Of a DNA stretch of 64,000 nucleotides, positions 50,991 through 58,847 are shown piece by piece. The stretch's first letter is position 1, and the number at the start of each line of letters is the position of its first letter. The notes beneath the pieces are model-generated. The model made no database searches. It was not told where the DNA came from and worked only from the letters and a program-made list of their open reading frames with translations. The stretch is from positions 186,001 to 250,000 of the forward strand of contig CAKTZR010000001.1 in assembly GCA_934636105.1 (NCBI GenBank), in the 5' to 3' direction. Source of the DNA: an uncultured Clostridia bacterium (GTDB lineage: Bacteria; Bacillota; Clostridia; Christensenellales; Aristaeellaceae). Both the position numbers and the translations under genes were made by a program.

Positions 50991-51836
50991 TTGAATTTGA
51001 AAGCAAAAAAACACGGCTCTTTTCATCAAAAGCATAGTCTTGGGCAGAACTTCATTGAGGATGAAGCGCTGCTTGAACAGCTGGCTGACCTCTCTTTGGT
51101 CACGCCGGAGGATTGTGTGCTGGAAATCGGCCCTGGCTTCGGCGCACTAACCAAGCCTTTGGCCAATCGAGCCAAGCAGGTTGTTTCCCTTGAAATTGAT
51201 CGAACGCTGATTCCGATTCTGAATGTCACACTTGAAAAGCATCCCAACGCGCGCGTCGTCTGCGGCGACGTAATGCGAACTGATCTGCCTGCATTCGTCA
51301 AAGAAGCCTTTGGTGAGGATGGGACATCGCTTCGCGTTGCGGCCAATCTGCCGTATTATATCACGACAGACGTTTTGACAAAGCTGATGCGCGAATTGCC
51401 GCAGGCAAAATCTATCGCCGTCATGATTCAAAAGGAAGTCGGCGATAAGCTGCTCAGCCGCCCGGGAGAGGATGGTTACGGCCCGCTTGCCGTGATGTGT
51501 CAATATCATTATCACGTTGCGCGCGCGCTGGACGTTCCGGCCGCCTGCTTTAATCCGCCGCCGAAAGTGGATTCCAGCTTCATGGTGCTCGAACGTCTCG
51601 ATCAGCCTTGTGTAGACGCAGGAGACGAAGCCATTTTTGTTCGTCTTGTGCGCGGCGCATTTGCGATGCGTCGTAAAACCCTGCTCAACAATCTGGTATC
51701 AGGCTTCACGTTGAGCCGTGAACAGGCTTCTGCCTGTTTGGAAAACGCGGGGCTATCCCTGCAGGCCAGAGCCGAGGAACTGAGCCTTGCGGATTTTGCA
51801 CGCCTTTCCAAGCAGCTTCAAACGCTGTCCCGCTAA
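50991..51836 (+). CDS. rsmA: 16S rRNA (adenine1518/1519-N6)-dimethyltransferase
   Basis: KsgA, dimethylates two adjacent adenosines in helix 45 of 16S rRNA during 30S maturation. 281 residues with KHSLGQNFIED, the SAM motif LEIGPGFGALTKPL, catalytic NLPYY (AANLPYYITTDVL) and a C-terminal helical domain. Two TTG codons could start it: 50991, 4 bases after AAGGAGG, or 50997, 10 bases after. Probably cotranscribed with the glycosyltransferase. Confidence 0.95.
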   Translation: MNLKAKKHGSFHQKHSLGQNFIEDEALLEQLADLSLVTPEDCVLEIGPGFGALTKPLANRAKQVVSLEIDRTLIPILNVTLEKHPNARVVCGDVMRTDLPAFVKEAFGEDGTSLRVAANLPYYITTDVLTKLMRELPQAKSIAVMIQKEVGDKLLSRPGEDGYGPLAVMCQYHYHVARALDVPAACFNPPPKVDSSFMVLERLDQPCVDAGDEAIFVRLVRGAFAMRRKTLLNNLVSGFTLSREQASACLENAGLSLQARAEELSLADFARLSKQLQTLSR

Positions 51837-51845
51837 GCGGGTCAA

Positions 51846-51880
51846 ACCTGCCGCATTTTATGGATGCAGCAGGTCTTTTT
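51846..51880 (+). terminator. Terminator after rsmA
   Basis: ACCTGC (51846-51851) pairs with GCAGGT (51869-51874) with an inner GCAT/ATGC stem, then CTTTTT. Confidence 0.75.
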
Positions 51881-51939
51881 ATATCAAAAAACGCCACAAA
51901 TCCATTGCTTTGTCCAAATATTACCATTATATATAGAGG

Positions 51940-51968
51940 TTTACATTTTTGACGAAATATGGTAAAAT
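51940..51968 (+). promoter_or_regulatory. Promoter of the secreted-protein pair
   Basis: TTTACA (51940-51945), 17-base spacer, TAAAAT (51963-51968), in an AT-rich stretch. Confidence 0.68.
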
Positions 51969-52003
51969 AGCTTTTGATTAATTCTGCTGCGGAGGAAAGA
52001 CAT

Positions 52004-52798
52004 ATGAAACGGATTTGTTGGTTATCTGTATTCCTGGCGCTCCTTCTCGGATGGTCGTTCAGCGCGCTGGCCAACGAAACGCTGCACGGCTATTCAAAGG
52101 AAAATGGCTATCAGTATATCACTTTCGGCCGTTTTCCTCAAACGGCTGATGGAAAAGAAGAACCGATTCTCTGGCGCGTTTTAAGCGCGTCGGATCATGA
52201 AGCCTATCTGCTCAGCGAATACATTCTGTTCAACAACCGTGTTCATCCGGACGATAACGCTTATGCCGCATGCGGAGGAGCGTTTAACCAGACTGAAATC
52301 TACGCGCTTCTAAACGGGCCGTTTGATCGCATCGTTCTCTCCGCGGAGGAAGAAGAACGCCTGCGGCGCAGAACCTATTACGGCTATGCGTATGACGCGG
52401 AAATGAGCTTCCTTGAACAGGCTTTTTCGGAAGCAGAAAAAGCGCAGATGATTGAAGACGGCGAGCTGGGTTATGTCTTTTTAGCTTCCGCTGATGACCT
52501 GAAAAATCCTGATTACGGGTTTACGGACAGCAAATCCATGAGAGCCTATGGAACAGATTATGCCATGACCGTGGGGCTTTTCCAATATTCGAATGGTTCA
52601 AGCCCCTATTGGACGCGCACGCAGTCCAGCGATTTCCCTTACGGAACGCGCTGCACCAAAGAAAAGGGCAATCTCGGTTATATACGCTGCGTCGTCATGA
52701 ACGAGGGAATCCGCCCGGCCATCCGCCTTCGGATTGATGTGCTTGAATTTGCAGATGGAGACGGCACATTCGATCATCCGTATACAATTCAATTCTAA
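52004..52798 (+). CDS. Secreted DUF6273-like protein
   Basis: Exported protein of 264 residues. The signal peptide ICWLSVFLALLLGWSFSALA is clear. The mature part begins with the pattern YQYITFGRFPQT...EEPILWRVL and ends in PYWTRTQS...GIRPAIRLRIDV, which are the N- and C-terminal signatures of DUF6273-like domains found in many clostridial surface proteins. Their function is not established. The ATG at 52004 follows GGAGGAAAGACAT. The fusion enzyme gene begins 25 bases later, so the two secreted proteins form one unit. Confidence 0.75.
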   Translation: MKRICWLSVFLALLLGWSFSALANETLHGYSKENGYQYITFGRFPQTADGKEEPILWRVLSASDHEAYLLSEYILFNNRVHPDDNAYAACGGAFNQTEIYALLNGPFDRIVLSAEEEERLRRRTYYGYAYDAEMSFLEQAFSEAEKAQMIEDGELGYVFLASADDLKNPDYGFTDSKSMRAYGTDYAMTVGLFQYSNGSSPYWTRTQSSDFPYGTRCTKEKGNLGYIRCVVMNEGIRPAIRLRIDVLEFADGDGTFDHPYTIQF

Positions 52799-52823
52799 AG
52801 CAGACGCACGGAGATAACACGTT

Positions 52824-54962
52824 ATGAAAAAGAAGCAACTGATCCTGTTTACGTTGGTTCTCGCGCTCATGCTCTGCTTTTCCGGCGCAATCGCGCAGGA
52901 AGCAAGAGATTTGACCAGCGAATGCGTCATTTCTTCGCCGAACAAAGAAACGGATTCCGTTCACGACGGAGAATATACAAGCTTTTGGCGGAGCAGAACG
53001 AGCGAGAAGCCTTATCTGGAATTCCAAACGCCGGAAGGGGAAAAGGCGCAGTATCTTTACATCTGTTTTGCCGAAATGCCGGAAGATTGGGTCATAGAGG
53101 AAGAAATTGACGGCGAGTGGCAGACCTGCGCGAACGGAACACAGGATTATTACCACGTCGTCGTGGAGCTGAGCGGAAAAACACATTTCCGGCTTGCAGG
53201 CATTTCGGAGAAGGAAAGCTATCTGAAAATCAACGAAGTTTTCGTCTTTTCCGAAGGCGACCTGCCGGATTGGGTGCAGCGTTGGGAACCTACGCCGGAA
53301 AAGGCCGATCTGCTTCTGCTGGTCGCACACCCGGACGACGAGTTGATTTTTTTCGGCGGCACCATTCCAACCTATGCGGCAGAAAGAAACATGAACGTCA
53401 TTGTGGCGTATATGAGTTATTCAAACACAACGCGCCGCAGCGAACTGCTCAATGGTCTGTGGCATATGGGCCTGCGTCAATACCCGGTTATCGGCGACTT
53501 CGTGGACGTATATATGAAGACGCTGGATGACGCATATTCCCGCTGGACAAAAAAAGCCAGCCGCGCCTATATCACGGAACTGATTCGCAAATACAAGCCG
53601 GAAGTCATGCTGACCCATGACATCAACGGCGAATACGGCCACGGCGCGCACAGACTTTGCGCCAACGCCGCTAAATACTGCACAGAGCGCTCCGGCGACG
53701 CGGACTATATGCCTGAATCCGCCGAAAAATGGGGCACTTGGACGGTGAAAAAGCTGTATCTGCATATGGGGCAGGAGAACATCATCTTCATGGATTGGCA
53801 TGTTCCGCTTGAATCCATGGGCGGTAAAACCGGCCTTGAACTGGCGCAGGAGGCCTACGGCTACCACGTCACGCAGCACACAACCTCTTTTGTCGTGACG
53901 GATGAGGGCAGAACCGGCAACGCAAAATTCAGCCTGGTGTATTCAAATGTCGGCGAAGATACTGTTGGTGGCGATTTCTTTGAAAACGTCGGTCCCGATT
54001 ACGAAAGCACGCCCGCTGAAGCTGTCGCTACGCCTGAACCGACGCCGATTCCGGTCTATGACAAAGTGAATGCCAACGTCGAATGGCCGATTGAAAAACC
54101 GGAAGTCGATGCGCATGGCTATCCTGTTTCCGGCGAGTATGTCTTGGCAGATGACGACGCGGGGCTCTGGTTTTATGCTTCGCCAACGCTTGTGGTTCGC
54201 GTGGATCGATTTTTCGATTCAGAACAGGTGCTGACGTGGTATGAAGCGCAGATTTTCTGCGATTTAAATGCCGAGCATGTCGGGAGCATCCTCTATAATC
54301 CAAACAATCCACAGCAAAAACATGTTCAAGCCGCGCTTATTGCCAAGCAGAATCAGGTTGTCTGGGGGATGAATACGGATTATTACACGTACCGCGTGGG
54401 GCGAAAAGCGATCACCGGTATGGTCATTCGAAATAAGCAGGTTTTCTTTGACCGCGTTCCGGAAGCGAACCGCCATCAATTTCCCAATTTGGATACCCTC
54501 GCCATGCTGGAAGACGGAAGCTGGCGCGTATTCCATTCCGACGAGCATACTGCGCAGGAATACTTGGACATGGGCGCAGTAGATGTGTTTTCGTTCGGTC
54601 CGTATCTGGTGCGCGATGGAGAAATCAACCCCTTTATCGCCGAAATGACAAATGGCATCACGCCGCAGCCGCGATGCGCCATCGGCATGGTTGAGCCGGG
54701 ACATTATTATGCTGTTCTGGCCGAGGGGCGCATTCGAAATGTCAGCGTCGGCGTATCCGTCGCTCAAATGGCCGAATTCATGCAGAAAGGCGGCTGCACG
54801 GAAGCGCTGAATTTGGATGGTGGGCAGACCGCCGTCATGGCATTCATGGGGGAGCAGATTTCCCGCATCGGCAAATACGACGGCGGCAAAACAAGCGCCA
54901 GAGCAACAACGGAAATCATCGGCGTTGGGCATTCGAATTTGATTGATCCAGACGCAAAATGA
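52824..54962 (+). CDS. Secreted PIG-L-type deacetylase fused to a phosphodiester glycosidase (NAGPA-like) domain
   Basis: Exported 712-residue multidomain enzyme. After a signal peptide (LILFTLVLALMLCFSGAIA) comes a discoidin-like beta domain (about 30-150). A PIG-L/LmbE deacetylase follows: LLVAHPDDELIFFGGT (about 164-179) with the zinc/catalytic Asp-Asp pair, and HDINGEYGHGAHRL (about 265-278). A Pro/Thr linker (about 395-415) leads to a NAGPA-type domain (about 510-710) recognised by TGMVIRNKQVF, EALNLDGGQTAVMAF and GKTSARATTEIIG. NAGPA domains cleave GlcNAc-1-phosphodiesters; PIG-L enzymes remove acetyl groups from GlcNAc. A joint action on a GlcNAc-containing surface polymer is inferred. 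Confidence 0.85.
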   Translation: MKKKQLILFTLVLALMLCFSGAIAQEARDLTSECVISSPNKETDSVHDGEYTSFWRSRTSEKPYLEFQTPEGEKAQYLYICFAEMPEDWVIEEEIDGEWQTCANGTQDYYHVVVELSGKTHFRLAGISEKESYLKINEVFVFSEGDLPDWVQRWEPTPEKADLLLLVAHPDDELIFFGGTIPTYAAERNMNVIVAYMSYSNTTRRSELLNGLWHMGLRQYPVIGDFVDVYMKTLDDAYSRWTKKASRAYITELIRKYKPEVMLTHDINGEYGHGAHRLCANAAKYCTERSGDADYMPESAEKWGTWTVKKLYLHMGQENIIFMDWHVPLESMGGKTGLELAQEAYGYHVTQHTTSFVVTDEGRTGNAKFSLVYSNVGEDTVGGDFFENVGPDYESTPAEAVATPEPTPIPVYDKVNANVEWPIEKPEVDAHGYPVSGEYVLADDDAGLWFYASPTLVVRVDRFFDSEQVLTWYEAQIFCDLNAEHVGSILYNPNNPQQKHVQAALIAKQNQVVWGMNTDYYTYRVGRKAITGMVIRNKQVFFDRVPEANRHQFPNLDTLAMLEDGSWRVFHSDEHTAQEYLDMGAVDVFSFGPYLVRDGEINPFIAEMTNGITPQPRCAIGMVEPGHYYAVLAEGRIRNVSVGVSVAQMAEFMQKGGCTEALNLDGGQTAVMAFMGEQISRIGKYDGGKTSARATTEIIGVGHSNLIDPDAK

Positions 54963-54965
54963 ATA

Positions 54966-55013
54966 CAAAAATGCCGCGGATACGCAAGAGAGATGCGCAT
55001 TCGCGGCGTTTTC
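54966..55013. terminator. Bidirectional terminator between the fusion enzyme and the S-component-like gene
   Basis: GCCGCG (54973-54978) pairs with CGCGGC (55002-55007), with inner GCA/TGC pairing, flanked by A and T runs. Confidence 0.82.
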
Positions 55014-55577
55014 TTATCGAATTAAAAAGTGCAGACGCGGCCTGAGTTTATTGACATATAAAACAGTCATCGGAACGAGAAGACGGTCATACAGGAACAG
55101 GCAGACATCCATCAGGACGACAAATGCCGCCAGCATCCATGCACCCATCTCGGTAAATTCCGCAACAACTGCATCCATATGCAGCACAAAGCCCAGCATC
55201 GCATACATCGCCACAACCGCGCCGTTGAAAAGAAGCAGCTTCAAAACAACGCGCAGCGGCTTTCGTTGAAGCTTATCAATGCTCCACTTGACGATGGGAT
55301 AGTATCCAAGGAAAATATAGAAAAATACCGCTTCCTTATCTATGCCGAGAATGAGCACAATGAGCGCGGTCGCGATATAGCCCATCCATGCGGTTTTCTT
55401 TCCATATTCAAGTAGAATCGGCAGCAAAAGCACGCCGCTAATCATAGGCGCGCAGTATGTCGCAATCGGAATCAATCCGCCCGTCAGCATCAAGGCCACC
55501 GAAAGCGCAACCATCATGCCGCAAAATGCAATTTTGCTGCTCTGCCTTCTGCTTGTCGAACGATTTTGACCAGCCAT
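55014..55577 (-). CDS. Multi-spanning membrane protein, possibly an ECF-transporter S component
   Basis: Hydrophobic protein of 187 residues with about five to six membrane segments. The N terminus (SSKIAFCGMMVALSVALML) has the pattern that opens many ECF-type S components, and it lies beside thiT, a genuine S component. It lacks a recognisable substrate signature, and no EcfA/EcfT genes are in the window. It has its own promoter (55610-55638), so it need not share thiT regulation. Ribosome site AGAGAGATGAC. Confidence 0.5.
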   Translation of the reverse strand: MAGQNRSTSRRQSSKIAFCGMMVALSVALMLTGGLIPIATYCAPMISGVLLLPILLEYGKKTAWMGYIATALIVLILGIDKEAVFFYIFLGYYPIVKWSIDKLQRKPLRVVLKLLLFNGAVVAMYAMLGFVLHMDAVVAEFTEMGAWMLAAFVVLMDVCLFLYDRLLVPMTVLYVNKLRPRLHFLIR

Positions 55578-55609
55578 GTCATCTCTCTCTTTTCCAACAA
55601 ATTAATCTC

Positions 55610-55638
55610 ATTATAGCACAGCACAGACAGATATACAA
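55610..55638 (-). promoter_or_regulatory. Promoter of the S-component-like gene
   Basis: On the minus strand TTGTAT (complement of 55633-55638), 17-base spacer, TATAAT (complement of 55610-55615) with extended TGC. Confidence 0.75.
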
Positions 55639-55689
55639 CTGACCGGGCTCAAAAGGTCTGTGCGCCATGGATAATGTTTCATCCAAAAG

Positions 55690-55719
55690 AAAAACCCTTT
55701 CGCGGGCTAGGCGAAAGGG
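55690..55719 (-). terminator. Terminator of thiT
   Basis: CCCTTTCGC (55695-55703) pairs with GCGAAAGGG (55711-55719); on the minus strand the hairpin runs into TTTTT (plus-strand A run 55690-55694). Confidence 0.9.
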
Positions 55720-55738
55720 AAAATAGGGAGGCGTTTAA

Positions 55739-56374
55739 TCAGTCCTGAAGCGCCAGACGCTTAGCGAGCTGACGAATCTGCGGAATCAGCGCAAGAACGA
55801 TGCAGATGATCGCTTCCGGCACAAGATACAGTCCGTTGTACACAGCGGAATAGATCAACACATTCTGTCCCTCGGGCGCATACATACCGAAGAAAATCAC
55901 ACCGGACAGGAACGCACACACGAAGCGGCCAAAGGTTCCGAGAATAATGCCCGGAATCACGCCCCACTGATCGGAGAACTTGCTGGAAAGACCGGCCAGA
56001 CCCAGCATGGCGAACGCCAGCGGATAGTCAAGCAGCAGCTCGACAGGATGAACGAAGTACAGGCCGCCCTGCAGGAACTGCACAAAGCCATATGCCGCGC
56101 CGACCAGCATGCCCGGGCCTACGCCATACGCATAAGCAAACAGGAAAATCGGCAGCATGCTCGCCAGCGTAATCGTGCCGCCCTGCGGCATTTTATACAA
56201 GGCGATAAAGGAAAGCACCGTGGAAAGTGCAATGCACAGCGCGCCGTTAGCCAGCATGCGCGCCGTCCAGCGCTTTTTGTCCTTGGAAACGGCAAAGACA
56301 ACAACGCCGACCAGCAGCAGGGCGACGATCACGCCCCAAGTAGCGGAAGAAACCTCGGCAAATGCGGAAAACAT
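55739..56374 (-). CDS. thiT: Thiamine transporter ThiT (ECF S component)
   Basis: Substrate-binding membrane subunit of an energy-coupling-factor importer for thiamine. 211 residues with six hydrophobic segments and ThiT-like stretches GGTITLASMLPIFLFAYAYG, VGAAYGFVQFLQGG and PLAFAMLGLAG. A TPP riboswitch directly upstream confirms the thiamine role. The start at 56374 begins at the first Met of the membrane domain; the frame runs back to 56467 but would enter the riboswitch terminator. EcfA/EcfT modules must be elsewhere. Confidence 0.92.
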   Translation of the reverse strand: MFSAFAEVSSATWGVIVALLLVGVVVFAVSKDKKRWTARMLANGALCIALSTVLSFIALYKMPQGGTITLASMLPIFLFAYAYGVGPGMLVGAAYGFVQFLQGGLYFVHPVELLLDYPLAFAMLGLAGLSSKFSDQWGVIPGIILGTFGRFVCAFLSGVIFFGMYAPEGQNVLIYSAVYNGLYLVPEAIICIVLALIPQIRQLAKRLALQD

Positions 56375-56417
56375 AAATGGGAACCCCCTTCTCAATGTTT
56401 CCAATTCGTAAGGCCGC

Positions 56418-56451
56418 AAAAAAGCCGCAACCCCTACACAGGATTGCGGCT
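56418..56451 (-). terminator. Riboswitch-controlled terminator upstream of thiT
   Basis: On the minus strand AGCCGCAA and TTGCGGCT (complements of 56444-56451 and 56423-56430) pair and run into TTTTTT. It lies between the TPP aptamer and the thiT start, as expected of an expression platform acting on transcription. Confidence 0.85.
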
Positions 56452-56472
56452 CTGATTTTTGAATCAAGCTCG

Positions 56473-56558
56473 TCGCTTCCCTACGGTAGGATTAACTACA
56501 CAGGTTCAAAGGGACCGGCCTTGCAGCCATCTCAGCATTACGCGCCCCCAGCGGTCTT
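56473..56558 (-). promoter_or_regulatory. TPP riboswitch (THI element)
   Basis: On the minus strand the aptamer reads CGCTGGGGG, then GCTGAGATGG (the conserved CUGAGA of the pyrimidine-sensing arm), CCCTTTGAACCTG, and the closing CGTAGGGAAGCG. P1 is formed by CGCT/AGCG and P5 by GTAG/CTAC. These are the diagnostic conserved blocks. Bound TPP should favour the terminator at 56418-56451 and switch off thiT. Confidence 0.94.
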
Positions 56559-56574
56559 TTGAATTGTCGGATTT

Positions 56575-56603
56575 ATTATAAAGGTACAGTGCCAAACTGT
56601 CAA
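56575..56603 (-). promoter_or_regulatory. Consensus promoter of the thiT riboswitch transcript
   Basis: On the minus strand TTGACA (complement of 56598-56603), 17-base spacer, TATAAT (complement of 56575-56580): a perfect match to both hexamers, just after the argF stop. Confidence 0.9.
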
Positions 56604-56610
56604 GCAAAAT

Positions 56611-57579
56611 TTACGCGTGTCCGCCTCCCATCAGCAGCGCCATGACGGCTTTCTGCGCATGCAGACGGTTTTCTGCCTCGTCAAATACGACGCTGTGGCT
56701 GCCATCGATAACCTCGGCGGTCACTTCCTCGCCGCGATGTGCCGGCAGGCAGTGCAGGAAGATGCTGTCCTCATGCGCTACCTTCAAACACTCTGTATTG
56801 ATCTGATAGCCTGCAAACGCCTGCTTGCGCTTTTCAGCTTCGCCTTCCTGACCCATGCTGGCCCAAACATCCGTATACAGTACATCGGCATCCTTGCAGG
56901 CTTCCAACGGATCCGTGCAGACCGTCACCTTGCTGCCACTGGCCGCCGCATTCTCAACCGCCCAGGCCGTGTAAATGGGATTGGGCTTGTAGCCGTCCGG
57001 GCTGGCGATCGCAACATCCATGCCGAGCTTCGAGCAGCCAATCATCAGCGAATGCGTCATATTGTTGCCGTCGCCGACAAACGCCAGCTTCAAGCCCTTG
57101 AGCGTCCCCTTCTTTTCATAAATGGTCAGCAAATCCGCCAACACCTGACAGGGGTGGAATTCATCCGTCAGGCCATTGATGATCGGGATCGAGCCATATT
57201 TCGCCAGTTCCTCCAAATCGCTCTGTTTGAACGTGCGGATCATGATGCCGTCCACCATACGGGAAAGCACCTGCGCCGTATCGCTGATCGGTTCGCCGCG
57301 TCCCAGCTGAATGTCATGCGTCGAAAGGAACAGAGCGCTGCCGCCCAGCTGCGTGGTGCCCACCTCAAACGAAACACGCGTACGCGTGGACGACTTGGCA
57401 AAAATCATAGCCAGCGTCTTTCCGTTCAGACAGGTCTGCTTCTGGCTGTTCTTCTGCATGGCCTTGAGCTTAACCGCAAGCGACAGGCATTGCAGGATTT
57501 CATCCTCGCTCCAATCCTGCAACGTAAGCAAATGTTTTTGAGAAAAAGGCTTGACCGCCTCATATTGCGCCAAATCCAT
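56611..57579 (-). CDS. argF: Ornithine carbamoyltransferase
   Basis: Makes citrulline from ornithine and carbamoyl phosphate in arginine synthesis, or runs in reverse in the arginine deiminase pathway. 322 residues with the carbamoyl-phosphate motif SSTRTRVSFE, HPCQVLADL and the ornithine-site HCLPAHRGEE. Ribosome site AAGGAGGATTTAAACC. Standing alone without other arg or arc genes, its direction in the cell cannot be judged; the anabolic form is the default. Confidence 0.95.
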   Translation of the reverse strand: MDLAQYEAVKPFSQKHLLTLQDWSEDEILQCLSLAVKLKAMQKNSQKQTCLNGKTLAMIFAKSSTRTRVSFEVGTTQLGGSALFLSTHDIQLGRGEPISDTAQVLSRMVDGIMIRTFKQSDLEELAKYGSIPIINGLTDEFHPCQVLADLLTIYEKKGTLKGLKLAFVGDGNNMTHSLMIGCSKLGMDVAIASPDGYKPNPIYTAWAVENAAASGSKVTVCTDPLEACKDADVLYTDVWASMGQEGEAEKRKQAFAGYQINTECLKVAHEDSIFLHCLPAHRGEEVTAEVIDGSHSVVFDEAENRLHAQKAVMALLMGGGHA

Positions 57580-57614
57580 GGTTTAAATCCTCCTTGATGA
57601 CTTATTCATGTATG

Positions 57615-57643
57615 ATTATACGCTTTTTCTGCATATTATGCAA
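57615..57643 (-). promoter_or_regulatory. Promoter of argF
   Basis: On the minus strand TTGCAT (complement of 57638-57643), 17-base spacer, TATAAT (complement of 57615-57620). A palindrome TGCATATTATGCA (57630-57642) overlaps the -35 and might be an operator, though it does not match the ARG box well. Confidence 0.72.
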
Positions 57644-57723
57644 TATCAAATTGACGATTTCCACAAAAATATTTTCGAGAAAAGAAAAAACTCTCTGTTT
57701 TTTTATAAAAACCTGTTTTTCCC

Positions 57724-57752
57724 TTGAAAAAAGCCTGTTTTCGGGATAAAAT
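57724..57752 (+). promoter_or_regulatory. Promoter of the shikimate-kinase-like/NUDIX unit
   Basis: TTGAAA (57724-57729), 17-base spacer, TAAAAT (57747-57752), 33 bases before the ATG. Confidence 0.7.
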
Positions 57753-57784
57753 AAAAAGGGATTTTTTGTAGAGAGAAGGATACG

Positions 57785-58306
57785 ATGGCGAACATTGTTT
57801 TGATTGGCATGCCGGGCTGTGGAAAAAGCACTGTCGGCGCGTTGCTGGCAGCAGCCCTTCATATGGATTTTGTGGATACGGACCTTGTTTTGCAGCAGCA
57901 GCAGGGAAAGAAGCTCCAGGAGATGATCGACGCCATCGGCAACGATGCGTTTTTGAAACTCGAAGAAGACTGCATCTGCGGCCTTGAATATGACCATACG
58001 GTGATCGCTACGGGCGGCAGCGTTGTATACGGCAAAAACGCCATGCGTCATCTGCATGAAAACGGCCTTGTCGTCTACATCCGTCTGCCTTATCAGGAAA
58101 TCGCGCGTCGTCTGTCCAATTTGGCCACACGCGGCGTTACGCTCAAAAAGGGTCAAACCCTGCGCGGGCTGTATGACGAGCGCATTCCGCTGTATGAAGC
58201 GGAGGCTGATTATACATTTGAGGCCGAAAAGGGAGACGTTGAAAAGACGGTGCTTGATCTGGCTGCGCAGTTGTCCGGCCGTTTGGAGGCAAGCGATGGC
58301 CGCTGA
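57785..58306 (+). CDS. Shikimate-kinase-like P-loop kinase
   Basis: Small kinase of the AroK family, 173 residues: P-loop GMPGCGKSTVGALLA, DTDLVL (the DxD substrate site), ATGGSVVY, and RIPLYEAEADYTFEA with the conserved C-terminal Arg. Two usual features are altered. The FRxxE motif that holds shikimate reads FLKLEED, with Leu in place of Arg, and GGG reads GGS. It may be a divergent AroK or a paralog with another substrate. No aro genes adjoin it. The last 11 bases overlap the NUDIX gene. Confidence 0.75.
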   Translation: MANIVLIGMPGCGKSTVGALLAAALHMDFVDTDLVLQQQQGKKLQEMIDAIGNDAFLKLEEDCICGLEYDHTVIATGGSVVYGKNAMRHLHENGLVVYIRLPYQEIARRLSNLATRGVTLKKGQTLRGLYDERIPLYEAEADYTFEAEKGDVEKTVLDLAAQLSGRLEASDGR

Positions 58307-58811
58307 AATCTGGGACTTGTATGATGCAAACGGCAAAAAGACGGAAAAGACTATGATTCGTGGGGAAGCGATTCCTGCCGGGTTTTACCATATCGGCGTG
58401 CATATCTGGCCGATGAACGACAGGGGAGAGCTTTTGATTCAGCGTCGTTCCATGACTGTTCAATGGAAGCCCGGCATTTGGGCCGTGACCGGCGGCTCGG
58501 CCATCAGCGGAGAAGAACCGTTGACCGCAGCACGGCGGGAACTTTGGGAAGAATTGGGTTATTCCGCTTCGGAAGCGGAGATGCTCTTTGTTGCTAAGCT
58601 CCGTCGTTCTAATTCGTACTGCTATGTTTATGCCGTCAAGACCAATCAAACCGAAAGCGACTTCGTTCTGCAAAAGGAAGAAGTCAACGCAGTTCGCTGG
58701 TGTTCGCCGCAGAGACTCATGCAGATGGTTTTGGAGGGCAGTATGTATAATTACGGCGACGCGTATTACCGAATTTTGCTTGATTTTCAGAAAAGCGCTC
58801 TGCGTGCATAA
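58296..58811 (+). CDS. NUDIX hydrolase
   Basis: NUDIX-fold pyrophosphohydrolase, 171 residues. The NUDIX box GGSAISGEEPLTAARRELWE continuing EELGY gives Gx5Ex7REUxEExGU intact. The N-terminal part (EIWDLYDANGKKTEKTMIRG, then FYHIGVHIWPMNDRGELLIQ) resembles isopentenyl-diphosphate-isomerase-like/YfcD NUDIX proteins, so the substrate is not fixed. The ATG at 58296 overlaps the kinase gene and follows GGAGGCAAGCG. Confidence 0.85.
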   Translation: MAAEIWDLYDANGKKTEKTMIRGEAIPAGFYHIGVHIWPMNDRGELLIQRRSMTVQWKPGIWAVTGGSAISGEEPLTAARRELWEELGYSASEAEMLFVAKLRRSNSYCYVYAVKTNQTESDFVLQKEEVNAVRWCSPQRLMQMVLEGSMYNYGDAYYRILLDFQKSALRA

Positions 58812-58847
58812 AGCAAACCGTTAACCAAAAGATATAGGGGATTATTG

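Noticed and set aside
57630..57642. Palindrome TGCATATTATGCA as an ArgR operator of argF
   Set aside because: It does not match the ARG-box pattern closely; mentioned only as a possible operator in the promoter entry.
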